Source: Williamwhitmania taraxaci | GTDB lineage: Bacteria > Bacteroidota > Bacteroidia > Bacteroidales > Williamwhitmaniaceae | Direction of reading: 5' to 3' | NCBI RefSeq assembly: GCF_900096565.1 | Contig: NZ_FMYP01000022.1 | Location: forward strand, 1-50,677 | DNA length: 50,677 nt | Part shown: piece after piece, positions 9,276 to 17,166 of the stretch | How the letters are laid out: each line of letters starts with the position of its first letter | Numbering within the stretch: position 1 is the stretch's first letter | Notes under the pieces: generated by a model | The model's input: the letters and a program-made list of their open reading frames with translations, nothing else | Told to the model about the DNA's origin: nothing | Database searches by the model: none | Position numbers and translations under genes: made by a program

Positions 9276-10145
9276 TTATATCAAGCTATCCAATACAAGA
9301 CATACCATGAATCCAGCTTGCATGATGTTGGTTAGGATAAACGGGATGCGGAACTGATCAATTTCGTTGCGTTTATATACAGCAAAGGAGATAAAAACAA
9401 ATACTAAGGTGGAGATGAGAAGGATGGCATAGCCGGTTTGAGAATGGTGAAGCAGCCCGAAGAGAGGAAGAAACAGCGTAGCTGTGCAACATGCCACCAT
9501 CCAGAGGTAGGCAATACGTATAATCCGCGGAATGGAGAGGCGGGCGGTTATGGAGGCCAGACCGGCTTGCTCATACTCTTTTCCATACTTTAGGAGCAAA
9601 ATGAGGAAGTGAGGTATTTGCCAGATAAGCATAAAGAAGCCTATATATACCGCTTGGTGACTTGCCATATTTCCGCCCGCAGCAGCAATACCCATAAACA
9701 AGGGCACTACACCCGTGATGGTTCCAGCAAAAAGTGCATATACACTGGTTTTCTTTAGCGGAGTATAAACAAGGTTGTACCAAGCAGCGTTGAAAACCCC
9801 TAGTAAAACCACAATCCATCCGGTAAAGATTAATAGGATAGTTGCACCCAAAACTAGCCAAGCGAGCCCTACTAGAAACACCAAGGGTGGCGACATCCTA
9901 CCTGAAGGTATCGGGCGGTCTGCTGTCCGGGTCATGAGCCGATCAGTTTTTCTCTCCTGGAAATGGTTTAGTGCCGATGCCCCGGCAGCCATCAACAAAA
10001 CACCAAACAATGTGATGAATAGTCGAGTATCTAATCGTCCGGAGACTACAACATATCCCGTAAAAGTGGTAAAGGTTATGGATGCTGACACCATAACCTT
10101 TGCCAATGAAAGAATATCCCTTAAAGTTGATGGATTAGAACCCAC
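9276..10145 (-). CDS. ctaB: Protoheme IX farnesyltransferase (heme O synthase)
   Basis: A UbiA-family membrane prenyltransferase that adds farnesyl to heme b, giving heme O for the adjacent oxidase. It has 289 residues and about eight or nine membrane helices. The first polyprenyl-binding motif is NHFQERKTDRLM, followed by TRTADRPIPSGR, a strong CtaB/CyoE signature. The first aspartate of the usual NxxxDxxxD is glutamate here. The second motif is KYGKEYEQAGLA. It is the last gene of the respiratory block, with 8 bases between it and the subunit II gene upstream. No ctaA (heme A synthase) is seen here, so heme A would need a gene elsewhere, or the oxidase may use heme O. Confidence 0.92.
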   Translation of the reverse strand: MGSNPSTLRDILSLAKVMVSASITFTTFTGYVVVSGRLDTRLFITLFGVLLMAAGASALNHFQERKTDRLMTRTADRPIPSGRMSPPLVFLVGLAWLVLGATILLIFTGWIVVLLGVFNAAWYNLVYTPLKKTSVYALFAGTITGVVPLFMGIAAAGGNMASHQAVYIGFFMLIWQIPHFLILLLKYGKEYEQAGLASITARLSIPRIIRIAYLWMVACCTATLFLPLFGLLHHSQTGYAILLISTLVFVFISFAVYKRNEIDQFRIPFILTNIMQAGFMVCLVLDSLI

Positions 10146-10153
10146 TATTAAAA

Positions 10154-11077
10154 TTATTTTTTAGCCTTTGAATCCAGTTCAAGGTAATCAACAATTGATT
10201 TAATATCATTTGCTTTTAGAACATCCTTATACGAACGCATTATCTCTGGATTGAATCCCTTCACAACCTCTTTGTTTGGCTCAAGAATAGCACGCTCGAT
10301 ATAGGCAGAATCGGCAACAACGGTGGTCTCTTTTCCATTTACAACTACTACACGTTTGGAACCAAACAAACCCTTAAAGGTTGGACCAATTAACGGCTTA
10401 CCATCCAATGAGTGGCAGCCCGTGCAAGCATTGTTTTTCAAAACGACCAATCCAGCCTCCTCCACTGTAAGGGCAACAACTTCATCCAGCCATCTGTTGA
10501 ATGCCGTGTCCTGCACCACAACCACTTTAGCCTCCATAAATGCATGGCTAAGCCCACAATACTCGGCACAAAGAATTTCAAAGCTACCCTCGAGCGTTGG
10601 AGTAAACCACATATAGTTCTCTTTGCCTGGAACTAAATCCTCCTTAATTCTAAATGCTGGGATATAGAAACTATGGATTACATCGGGAGAGTATAGCAGC
10701 AGCTTGACTGGTTTATTTAGCGGAAGCCTCAGCTCCGTTGTCTTTTTTCCGTTGGGATATTCAAACGACCAACTCCACATCTGACCTGTAACCTTAACGG
10801 GCATGGCATCCTTGGGGACTACTCGTGTGGGAGCAAAAGCCATATACCCATAGTAGAACATAAAGAGCACGAGAATTAGCGGTATAATAGTCCATGCCAA
10901 CTCCAGCTTCGTATTGTCCTTTATTTGAACTGCCTTGGGGTGCCGTTTTCGGTTATACCTTATTACGAACCAAACCATTATCCCGGTTAATCCAAATAGG
11001 AAAATGAATGATATGGTAAAGATGAATAGGAAAACACTATCGACACCTTCGGCAAAATTTGATGCACCACTAAACAT
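10154..11077 (-). CDS. coxB: Cytochrome c oxidase subunit II with fused cytochrome c domain
   Basis: The electron entry subunit of a caa3-type oxidase, 307 residues. Two N-terminal membrane helices (about 13-40 and 58-80) are followed by a cupredoxin domain with a complete CuA site: His135, Cys170, Cys174, His178 and Met181 (CAEYCGLSHAFM). The C-terminal cytochrome c domain has heme motif CTGCH at 218-222 and a likely Met ligand in PEIMRSY. The fused cytochrome makes this a caa3-type enzyme, which takes electrons directly from a cytochrome c donor. No lipoprotein-type signal is evident at the start. Confidence 0.95.
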   Translation of the reverse strand: MFSGASNFAEGVDSVFLFIFTISFIFLFGLTGIMVWFVIRYNRKRHPKAVQIKDNTKLELAWTIIPLILVLFMFYYGYMAFAPTRVVPKDAMPVKVTGQMWSWSFEYPNGKKTTELRLPLNKPVKLLLYSPDVIHSFYIPAFRIKEDLVPGKENYMWFTPTLEGSFEILCAEYCGLSHAFMEAKVVVVQDTAFNRWLDEVVALTVEEAGLVVLKNNACTGCHSLDGKPLIGPTFKGLFGSKRVVVVNGKETTVVADSAYIERAILEPNKEVVKGFNPEIMRSYKDVLKANDIKSIVDYLELDSKAKK

Positions 11078-11097
11078 ATCGTTTGTCTTAAAGGGTT

Positions 11098-11382
11098 CTA
11101 TCTAAATAAATAGTCAAAAAAGGTGATCACAAATACGAGCAAAAGGAGCAGTAAAACCATTCCTGCAAATATCCTTAGAATGAGATCGTCAAACTTAAGG
11201 TGCATAAAGTATGTTACCACCAATCCGACCTTAATGAAGGCAACCCCCATGGCCACGGCCACGCTAAGTGACCCAAAATCGAGCCAAGTAACAAGAATGG
11301 TGATGGACGTAAGAAAGAGAAGCGCTACTAGCACCAAACCAATGGAGCGATAGCTGGAAATATGTGGAGTTGAGTGATCCAT
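11098..11382 (-). CDS. Cytochrome c oxidase subunit IV-like protein
   Basis: A 94-residue membrane protein with three predicted helices. It matches the small subunit IV of caa3/bo3-type oxidases (prokaryotic COX4-like), including MGVAFIKVGLVVTYFMHLKF in the middle helix. It lies between subunit III and subunit II genes with gaps of 12 and 20 bases. It probably assists assembly or stability of the oxidase and carries no redox centre. Confidence 0.87.
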   Translation of the reverse strand: MDHSTPHISSYRSIGLVLVALLFLTSITILVTWLDFGSLSVAVAMGVAFIKVGLVVTYFMHLKFDDLILRIFAGMVLLLLLLVFVITFFDYLFR

Positions 11383-11394
11383 ACGGTAAACTAT

Positions 11395-12012
11395 TTAGGT
11401 TATTAAATAGAGTAGTGGGAAAAGGAAAATCCAGATAAGGTCAACTAAATGCCAGTAAAGGCCACCATTTTCGAGTAGCACATAACTACTGCTGTTAATC
11501 TTATTGCTTTTTACCTTGACTATTATTACCCCCATTAAGGTCATCCCAATAATAATGTGCAAAACGTGGAGTCCTGTCATAAAGTAGTATAAACCAAAGA
11601 AGAGCACTTGGCCATTCTTTAGCGTGAGCAAAGGATCAGATCCCGGGTAAAGTTGGTATTCAATTTTATGACCCCACTCAAAATACTTGTTTACCAAGAA
11701 CACAAGTGCCAAGAAGAATGTGGCATAAAGTAGCCTTAGCGCCAATACTTTATTATTCTTTTGAATGGCTGAAATAGACGCAGCAATTGTGGCACTGCTG
11801 ATTAAAAGAACAATAGTGTTTACAGCACCAATGAAGGTGTTGAGCTGATGCGCCGCGATATGAAAGTCCTGAAAATACTTCGACCGGAATACGGCATAGA
11901 CCAAAAATAGTCCAGCAAACAGCAGCAACTCTGTAAAGATAAATATCCACATGCCTAGCTTTGCGCCGAAGTCGTCTCGATGTTCAGTGGCCGTTGAAGG
12001 ATGTTGTTCCAT
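11395..12012 (-). CDS. coxC: Cytochrome c oxidase subunit III
   Basis: A 205-residue membrane subunit with five predicted helices, starting at ATG 12012 (MEQHPSTATEHRDDF). A longer in-frame reading to 12180 would overlap the subunit I gene and is not needed. The features FTELLLFAGLF, NKYFEWGHKI and the C-terminal GGLYWHLVDLIWIFLFPLLY match the subunit III family. It lies one base after the subunit I stop, so translation is probably coupled. It has no metal centre and stabilises subunit I. Confidence 0.94.
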   Translation of the reverse strand: MEQHPSTATEHRDDFGAKLGMWIFIFTELLLFAGLFLVYAVFRSKYFQDFHIAAHQLNTFIGAVNTIVLLISSATIAASISAIQKNNKVLALRLLYATFFLALVFLVNKYFEWGHKIEYQLYPGSDPLLTLKNGQVLFFGLYYFMTGLHVLHIIIGMTLMGVIIVKVKSNKINSSSYVLLENGGLYWHLVDLIWIFLFPLLYLIT

Positions 12013-12013
12013 A

Positions 12014-13621
12014 TTACTTGTATTCGTATGGTGATTCTGTAATACTAGGCTCAACCTCAAAGTTCTCGATACTTGGAGGCGAAGGAATTGTCCATTCCAG
12101 CGTAAGGCTATTCCACGGATTTGCAGGAGCAGGTGATCCGTTGAAACCACCCCGGACGAGGTTGTAAACCATAAGAACAATACCTGCGAGCATTACTGCT
12201 GCTCCAATGGATGAGACCATGTGACCAGTAGCATATTCGGGAAGGTAATCGAAATAGCGGCGTGGCATTCCCTGCAGTCCAAGAATAAACATGGGGAAGT
12301 AGAGCAAGTTGAAGCCAAAGAAGAGAATTCCACAAGCTATATTGGCAACCAGTTCGTTATACATTACCCCAAACATTTTTGGATACCAGTAGTGAATAGC
12401 GGCAAAAAATGCAAAGCCCATTCCTCCAAATACGATGTAGTGAAAGTGTGCCACCACAAAGTAGGTGTCGTGCACGTGCACATTGGTGGCTAGCGAACCA
12501 AGCACGAGCCCGGTTAAACCCCCAATCATAAAAAGCCACATAAACGCAAGGGTATACAGAAACGGCGTTCGAACATCAATGGATCCTTTATACATGGTAG
12601 CAAGCCAGTTAAATACCTTAATGGCACTGGGGATAGCTACAATAAATGTGAGTAATGAGAAGGCGATTCGAGAAAAATCGCTCATACCAGAGGTAAACAT
12701 GTGGTGACCCCATACAAGGTAACCAATACCTGCAATAGCTAAGCTGGAAAGTGCTATAGCCCTGTAGCCGTATACTCGGCGCTGACAAAAGGTTGGGATA
12801 ATTTCCGAAACTACACCCATTGCAGGAAGAATCATAATGTATACCGCAGGGTGCGAGTATATCCAAAATAGGTGTTGGTAGAGAACAGGATCACCGCCTA
12901 GTGACGGATCAAAGAATCCAATCCGTAAAGTTCGCTCTGCAATTACCATAAGCAGCGTGATTCCCACAATTGGGGTGGCAAGCACTTGTATCCATGCCGT
13001 GGCGTAGATCGACCAAGGGAAGAGGGGCATTTTAAACCAAGTCATTCCCGGTGCCCGCATGCGATGAACGGTTACTATAAAGTTGAGTCCTGTAAGAATT
13101 GAAGAGAATCCCAACACAAAGGCTGCCAGCACGGCTGGTAGCACATTGGTGGTACTCTTAATACTGTAGGGTGCATAAAATGTCCATCCGGTATCGGGTG
13201 GACTGCTCCCACCAAGTTGTGAGTATATGGCTAGAACCGCACCTAGCACGTAAATATACCAAGATAGTAGGTTTAACTTGGGAAAGGCCACGTCCTTTGC
13301 TCCAATCATCAGCGGTAGCGCGAAGTTGCCAAATACTGCCGACAGTCCCGGAATTACTACCATGAAGATCATGATGATACCATGTACTGTGAACATCCCA
13401 TTGTAGGTTTGGGCATCCATAATTTGCTGACCCGGCTTAGCCAGTTCCAGCTTCATTAGCCCACCCATGGTTGCCCCTACCAAGAAGAATACGGCAATAC
13501 AGATTAGGTAAAGAATAGCAATTCGCTTATGGTCGGTGGAAGTAAGCCACCCCATCAACCCTTTGTATTTACCGTGGGGCTTCAGGTAGCTAATGTGCTC
13601 TGTAGTAGTTTCTTTGTTCAT
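12014..13621 (-). CDS. coxA: Cytochrome c oxidase subunit I, A2-type heme-copper oxidase
   Basis: The catalytic subunit, which reduces oxygen to water and pumps protons; 535 residues, 12 helices. The metal ligands are all present: His80 and His394 for the low-spin heme, His392 for the active-site heme, and His257, His306 and His307 for CuB. Tyr261 is placed for the His-Tyr cross-link. The helix VI motif is YSHPAVY at 255-261. The glutamate of A1-type enzymes (HPEVY) is alanine, and the Tyr-Ser pair before the His is the marker of the A2 subfamily. It is the first of the four oxidase genes in transcription order. Confidence 0.96.
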   Translation of the reverse strand: MNKETTTEHISYLKPHGKYKGLMGWLTSTDHKRIAILYLICIAVFFLVGATMGGLMKLELAKPGQQIMDAQTYNGMFTVHGIIMIFMVVIPGLSAVFGNFALPLMIGAKDVAFPKLNLLSWYIYVLGAVLAIYSQLGGSSPPDTGWTFYAPYSIKSTTNVLPAVLAAFVLGFSSILTGLNFIVTVHRMRAPGMTWFKMPLFPWSIYATAWIQVLATPIVGITLLMVIAERTLRIGFFDPSLGGDPVLYQHLFWIYSHPAVYIMILPAMGVVSEIIPTFCQRRVYGYRAIALSSLAIAGIGYLVWGHHMFTSGMSDFSRIAFSLLTFIVAIPSAIKVFNWLATMYKGSIDVRTPFLYTLAFMWLFMIGGLTGLVLGSLATNVHVHDTYFVVAHFHYIVFGGMGFAFFAAIHYWYPKMFGVMYNELVANIACGILFFGFNLLYFPMFILGLQGMPRRYFDYLPEYATGHMVSSIGAAVMLAGIVLMVYNLVRGGFNGSPAPANPWNSLTLEWTIPSPPSIENFEVEPSITESPYEYK

Positions 13622-13679
13622 TGGTTTACGGTGTCAGCATAAAGAGTTATATGTATTGTCGCAAAACTCGTAACCGAGA

Positions 13680-14453
13680 TTAGTTGGAAGTAGTGTTTTT
13701 TGATTTTCGCCTGTTCCGAATAAGGAGAATTCCGAAAAAGGCACCAAGAACAATGAGGGTAAATATTCCAACTAATTTTGTTATTTCCAACGTGTATCGC
13801 TTTCCTTCTGGCTCATAATTATAGCAAAAATCCAGTATTCGATTTACTGTAGGCCGGCTTATTCCTTTCTGCGCTTCCACAACGGCCATTTTCAAATCGA
13901 AGGGAAAGAACGAGGTTCCATAGAGGTAGCGCGTAATTTTTCCCTGAGGACTAATTGCAATTATGGCAGATGGATGTGCATAATCCAACCCTGTGATCTT
14001 AATTTTATAACCCACGCTGTTGAGGATCTTTACAACGGCAAGGCTATCTCCGGTAAGATAATACCAAGATTTTGCATTCTCTGCTCCCATTTTCGTAATA
14101 AAGTTGGCCTTCTTTTGTGCAGCCTTTTCAGGGGTGTCCTTAAAGTTAAAGCTGATAGTAATAATTTGATAATCTTTCCCAAGCACCAAATCGGTTTTAC
14201 CTACTACATCGGCAATACCTTCTTGAAGTGGGCTGCATAATCCCGGGCAATCAAAGTAGACAAAAGCCAAGATGGTTGGTCGATCGATTAGCTGGCGGAG
14301 AGTAACCAGCTGGTTTTGCTCATTGCTAAACGCTAAATCGAGAGGAAGCGTATCATTTAAGTGTTCGTCGATGCCAATCTCATTGCCAAAGGGCTGCCCT
14401 AGGCTTAATAGAGAAAGGAATAGCAATCCAAGGGTAAATAGGTTTTTTTTCAT
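13680..14453 (-). CDS. SCO1/SenC family copper chaperone
   Basis: Delivers copper to, or reduces, the CuA site of subunit II. I take the ATG at 14453 as the start (MKKNLFTLG), giving 257 residues with a signal peptide; the in-frame ATG 54 bases upstream adds a tail without signal character. The thioredoxin-like domain has the copper-binding CPGLC at 69-73 and the conserved distal His160 (DYAHPSA). A C-terminal membrane helix (about 227-247) anchors it, an addition seen in some Bacteroidota SCO proteins. It sits between the DoxX-like gene and the oxidase genes, consistent with a role in maturation of this oxidase. Confidence 0.9.
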   Translation of the reverse strand: MKKNLFTLGLLFLSLLSLGQPFGNEIGIDEHLNDTLPLDLAFSNEQNQLVTLRQLIDRPTILAFVYFDCPGLCSPLQEGIADVVGKTDLVLGKDYQIITISFNFKDTPEKAAQKKANFITKMGAENAKSWYYLTGDSLAVVKILNSVGYKIKITGLDYAHPSAIIAISPQGKITRYLYGTSFFPFDLKMAVVEAQKGISRPTVNRILDFCYNYEPEGKRYTLEITKLVGIFTLIVLGAFFGILLIRNRRKSKNTTSN

Positions 14454-14475
14454 GGTAGTATATGGCGTTAATCCA

Positions 14476-14859
14476 TTATTCCTTTTCGGGTTGGTAGATA
14501 TGGGCAATCATGAGAGCACCACCCATAAGAGCTGTATCCTTAAGTAATTGCATAAAAGCTATCTGTGCCTTTAAAGGATCGAATAGCTGAGGAATGTGGA
14601 TTGTTAGAATAAAAATGAGAAGCATTATTGATAATAGTAAGCACGATAGAGTTACATACCGCTTAAACATGATCGAAACGCTTGCGGCAATCAATAAGAA
14701 TCCTGTAAACAAAATGGTGAATCCACCTCCAGGGATAAAGGAAGTCAGCATTCCACTGAAAAAGTCAACCATAAAGAAATGGTTTAGACCAATAATTCCA
14801 AAGGGTAGTGCAAAAAGAATGCGCCCAAGGGTTCCTAAGTTTGGTTTACTGCTTTTCAT
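14476..14859 (-). CDS. DoxX-like small membrane protein
   Basis: A 127-residue protein with four predicted membrane helices and the N-terminal pattern GRILFALPFGIIGLNHFFM of DoxX-family proteins. The family is named after a thiosulfate:quinone oxidoreductase subunit, but many members have no proven role. It lies one base from the cytochrome c gene upstream and 22 bases from the SCO gene, so it belongs to the respiratory operon. Whether it is a quinone-interacting part of the complex is open. Confidence 0.72.
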   Translation of the reverse strand: MKSSKPNLGTLGRILFALPFGIIGLNHFFMVDFFSGMLTSFIPGGGFTILFTGFLLIAASVSIMFKRYVTLSCLLLSIMLLIFILTIHIPQLFDPLKAQIAFMQLLKDTALMGGALMIAHIYQPEKE

Positions 14860-14860
14860 A

Positions 14861-15778
14861 CTATACCTGTTTTTTTATGTTTATTTCTCGAATCTTCTTT
14901 AACAAGTGTAAAATGTAGCCAAGAGTAATGATAATTCCCAATACTCCGCCAACATAAACAAATATAAGCCAGATGGGGGCCATGCTATTTATATTCCAAA
15001 ATGCACGCTCGTCCAGTTGTTTTCTTACTACTATTGGCATGCCAATTTTTTCAACTTTTGTGATTGACAACTCCATTCCGTTGCTTCCTGCTAAAGCCAC
15101 TATCGTTAAGTTTCCAGCAGTATCTCCAGGAATATCCGTAGGAAAGCTAAACCTCGCTTGACCCTCTCCATCGGTTATCGATTCCGTCACTGGAAGATTT
15201 CCAAAGGTGCGCTTCACGAATAATTTCACGGTTACATTGGCAACAGGTTTCTTCTTCCCGCCAGTACTATCGGTTATGTTGGCAACTACCTCTTTATTTG
15301 CTAGATTGTAGGATAATATCATTGCCATATTTCCCGAAAGCGACGCTTTCGATCCCGAAGCAATTGGAGGCTGTTTGTAGGTTTTGTTGAAGGTTCGAAC
15401 GTAAGAGATTACTTGCCACCGCTGATCTTCGGAGAGAGTGTTTGCAAAAACAGGCATGAGGACACCCTTGCCATGGGTAAGAATGTAAAACATCTCCCCA
15501 TCGGAGTTCTTCTGGTAATTTTCCGAAGCAGGATCGCCCGGTATGGGGTTAAGTTTAGCATAGTTATTCTTCCCCGGATCGCCATGGCACGAATTGCAGT
15601 TGGCCTGATAAATTTTATTACCTGCGGCCACCGATTCTGGAGTAAATAGAAATGGAGCTGTTCGTTTTTTATCCGTTGCAGGAACTTCCTTTTTGGCTTG
15701 AGCATAAAGCGCAAGGGAACCCAAAGCCATTATAGCTATTAGCAGAAGAAGACGGGTAGAATGTTTATGTAGTTGCAT
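14861..15778 (-). CDS. Monoheme cytochrome c with beta-rich domain and C-terminal membrane anchor
   Basis: Probable electron carrier between the Fe-S/NrfD pair and the oxidase. The start is ATG 15778 (MQLHKHSTR); a GTG at 15802 would overlap the upstream gene. A signal peptide ends near residue 28. A class I cytochrome c domain follows, with CNSCH at 61-65 and likely Met108 as axial ligand. Then comes a beta-rich, transthyretin/Ig-like domain (about 155-255) and one membrane helix (about 272-295) with a short basic tail. The middle domain is not usual for oxidase donors. Length is 305 residues. Position directly after the NrfD-type gene supports a shared complex. Confidence 0.86.
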   Translation of the reverse strand: MQLHKHSTRLLLLIAIMALGSLALYAQAKKEVPATDKKRTAPFLFTPESVAAGNKIYQANCNSCHGDPGKNNYAKLNPIPGDPASENYQKNSDGEMFYILTHGKGVLMPVFANTLSEDQRWQVISYVRTFNKTYKQPPIASGSKASLSGNMAMILSYNLANKEVVANITDSTGGKKKPVANVTVKLFVKRTFGNLPVTESITDGEGQARFSFPTDIPGDTAGNLTIVALAGSNGMELSITKVEKIGMPIVVRKQLDERAFWNINSMAPIWLIFVYVGGVLGIIITLGYILHLLKKIREINIKKQV

Positions 15779-15801
15779 AGATCTCAAAATTCTAATTATC
15801 A

Positions 15802-17163
15802 CTACTCTTTCTCTTTAACGGTTGATTCCACCTCTTCTGGTTCTTGGACGAATCCCTCATGCACGGCGGTTTCCCACACAGGAATTACCGGAAACAGTTT
15901 TGCGAGTATCGTCACAATCATGATTACCATTATAAGAGGAGCAATAGAGATTAACGTTTCAGTGATTGTAGGTGTATAGAAGTGAAAGTTCTCGGGTACA
16001 TGTTGAATGGGAAGGTAAGGACCTTCTTGACCTGGAACAACAATTATATAGCGCTTAAACCACGACGCAATCACAACGGCAATTCCTATAAAAAGCATGG
16101 GTAGCGGTTTCCGAAACGGCTTAAGGAGTAAGAGTAAAATGGGCAATATTAGTCCACCAATTTGGCATGCCCAAAACATGATGGCATATCGGCCTACAAA
16201 CAATTCATGAAGATGGTGGGAATCAAATTTCTTCATTTTATAGCCGGGAACCAGAAACTCATTCACGTTAAAGTATAGGTAAACCAGCGATACCAACACA
16301 AGTAACTTAGCTACCTTATCAAAGTGCATATTGGTGATATACTCTTCCAACTTGTAATTTTTTCGAAAGAAATACATCGCAATTATTAAGCAGCCCAAGC
16401 CCGAAACAAAGGCTCCTGTAACAAAGTAGGGCCCAAAGATGGTGGAGTCCCAACCGGCTCGGGGCGTAACCGCAAAAAGCCATGACGTGACAGTGTGAAT
16501 CGATAAGGCTACCGGAATGATAAGGATTAGCATTGCGCGGGTTGCACGCTTCAGCAGCTTAATCTCCTGTGCCGTTCCACCCCATCCTAGCGATAGCAAT
16601 TCGTATGCTTTCTGGAGTAGTTTTGGTCTTCCAGTCAGGAAGCGTTTTCCGTAAGCAAGATCGGGAATTAGTGTAATATAGAGTAGTAGTAAGCTTATCA
16701 TGAAGTAAAAGGTTACCACAGTAACATCCCATAGAATTGGTGATTGGATTCTTCCATGTAGAAAAACATAGGGAAGCCTATCGGGACGACCCATATCCGA
16801 AACAATTACCAAACCGGCCACAGCAGCAAATCCTACTGCAATCATCTCAGCAATCCGCGAAATTGGCGTTACCCATTTATGCCCCGAAAAACCAACCACT
16901 GCGCTCACCAGCATTCCCACTAAGCTGCAGGCCACAAAAAACACGAAGTTGGAAATATACATACCCCACGAAACATAGTCGCGAATACCGGCAACGCCCA
17001 AACCGGTAACCAGCTGGGTGTAGTAAGCATAAAGGCAAACCATGAGCATGACGGTTAAGAAACCCATCCAAAGGTTGAACTTCAAGGAAAAGTTTACCGA
17101 TCGAAAGAGATCGTTGCCCAACTTCTCGGGTATGGTATTGGAGTTTTCTGAATGTTCTGCCAT
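15802..17163 (-). CDS. NrfD/PsrC-type membrane subunit (quinol oxidoreductase)
   Basis: A 453-residue integral membrane protein with about ten predicted helices, resembling NrfD/PsrC and the ActC/ActF subunits of alternative complex III. These proteins bind quinol near the periplasmic face and hand electrons to a Fe-S partner. Visible features are the DYVSWGMYISNFVFF segment in the second helix and the MGRPDRLPYVFLHGR block, a typical NrfD-family loop. The Fe-S partner gene ends three bases before this start. The C-terminal tail is acidic. No actA or actB large-subunit gene is present in the window. Substrate direction (quinol oxidation) is inferred from the oxidase genes downstream. Confidence 0.88.
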   Translation of the reverse strand: MAEHSENSNTIPEKLGNDLFRSVNFSLKFNLWMGFLTVMLMVCLYAYYTQLVTGLGVAGIRDYVSWGMYISNFVFFVACSLVGMLVSAVVGFSGHKWVTPISRIAEMIAVGFAAVAGLVIVSDMGRPDRLPYVFLHGRIQSPILWDVTVVTFYFMISLLLLYITLIPDLAYGKRFLTGRPKLLQKAYELLSLGWGGTAQEIKLLKRATRAMLILIIPVALSIHTVTSWLFAVTPRAGWDSTIFGPYFVTGAFVSGLGCLIIAMYFFRKNYKLEEYITNMHFDKVAKLLVLVSLVYLYFNVNEFLVPGYKMKKFDSHHLHELFVGRYAIMFWACQIGGLILPILLLLLKPFRKPLPMLFIGIAVVIASWFKRYIIVVPGQEGPYLPIQHVPENFHFYTPTITETLISIAPLIMVIMIVTILAKLFPVIPVWETAVHEGFVQEPEEVESTVKEKE

Positions 17164-17166
17164 AGC

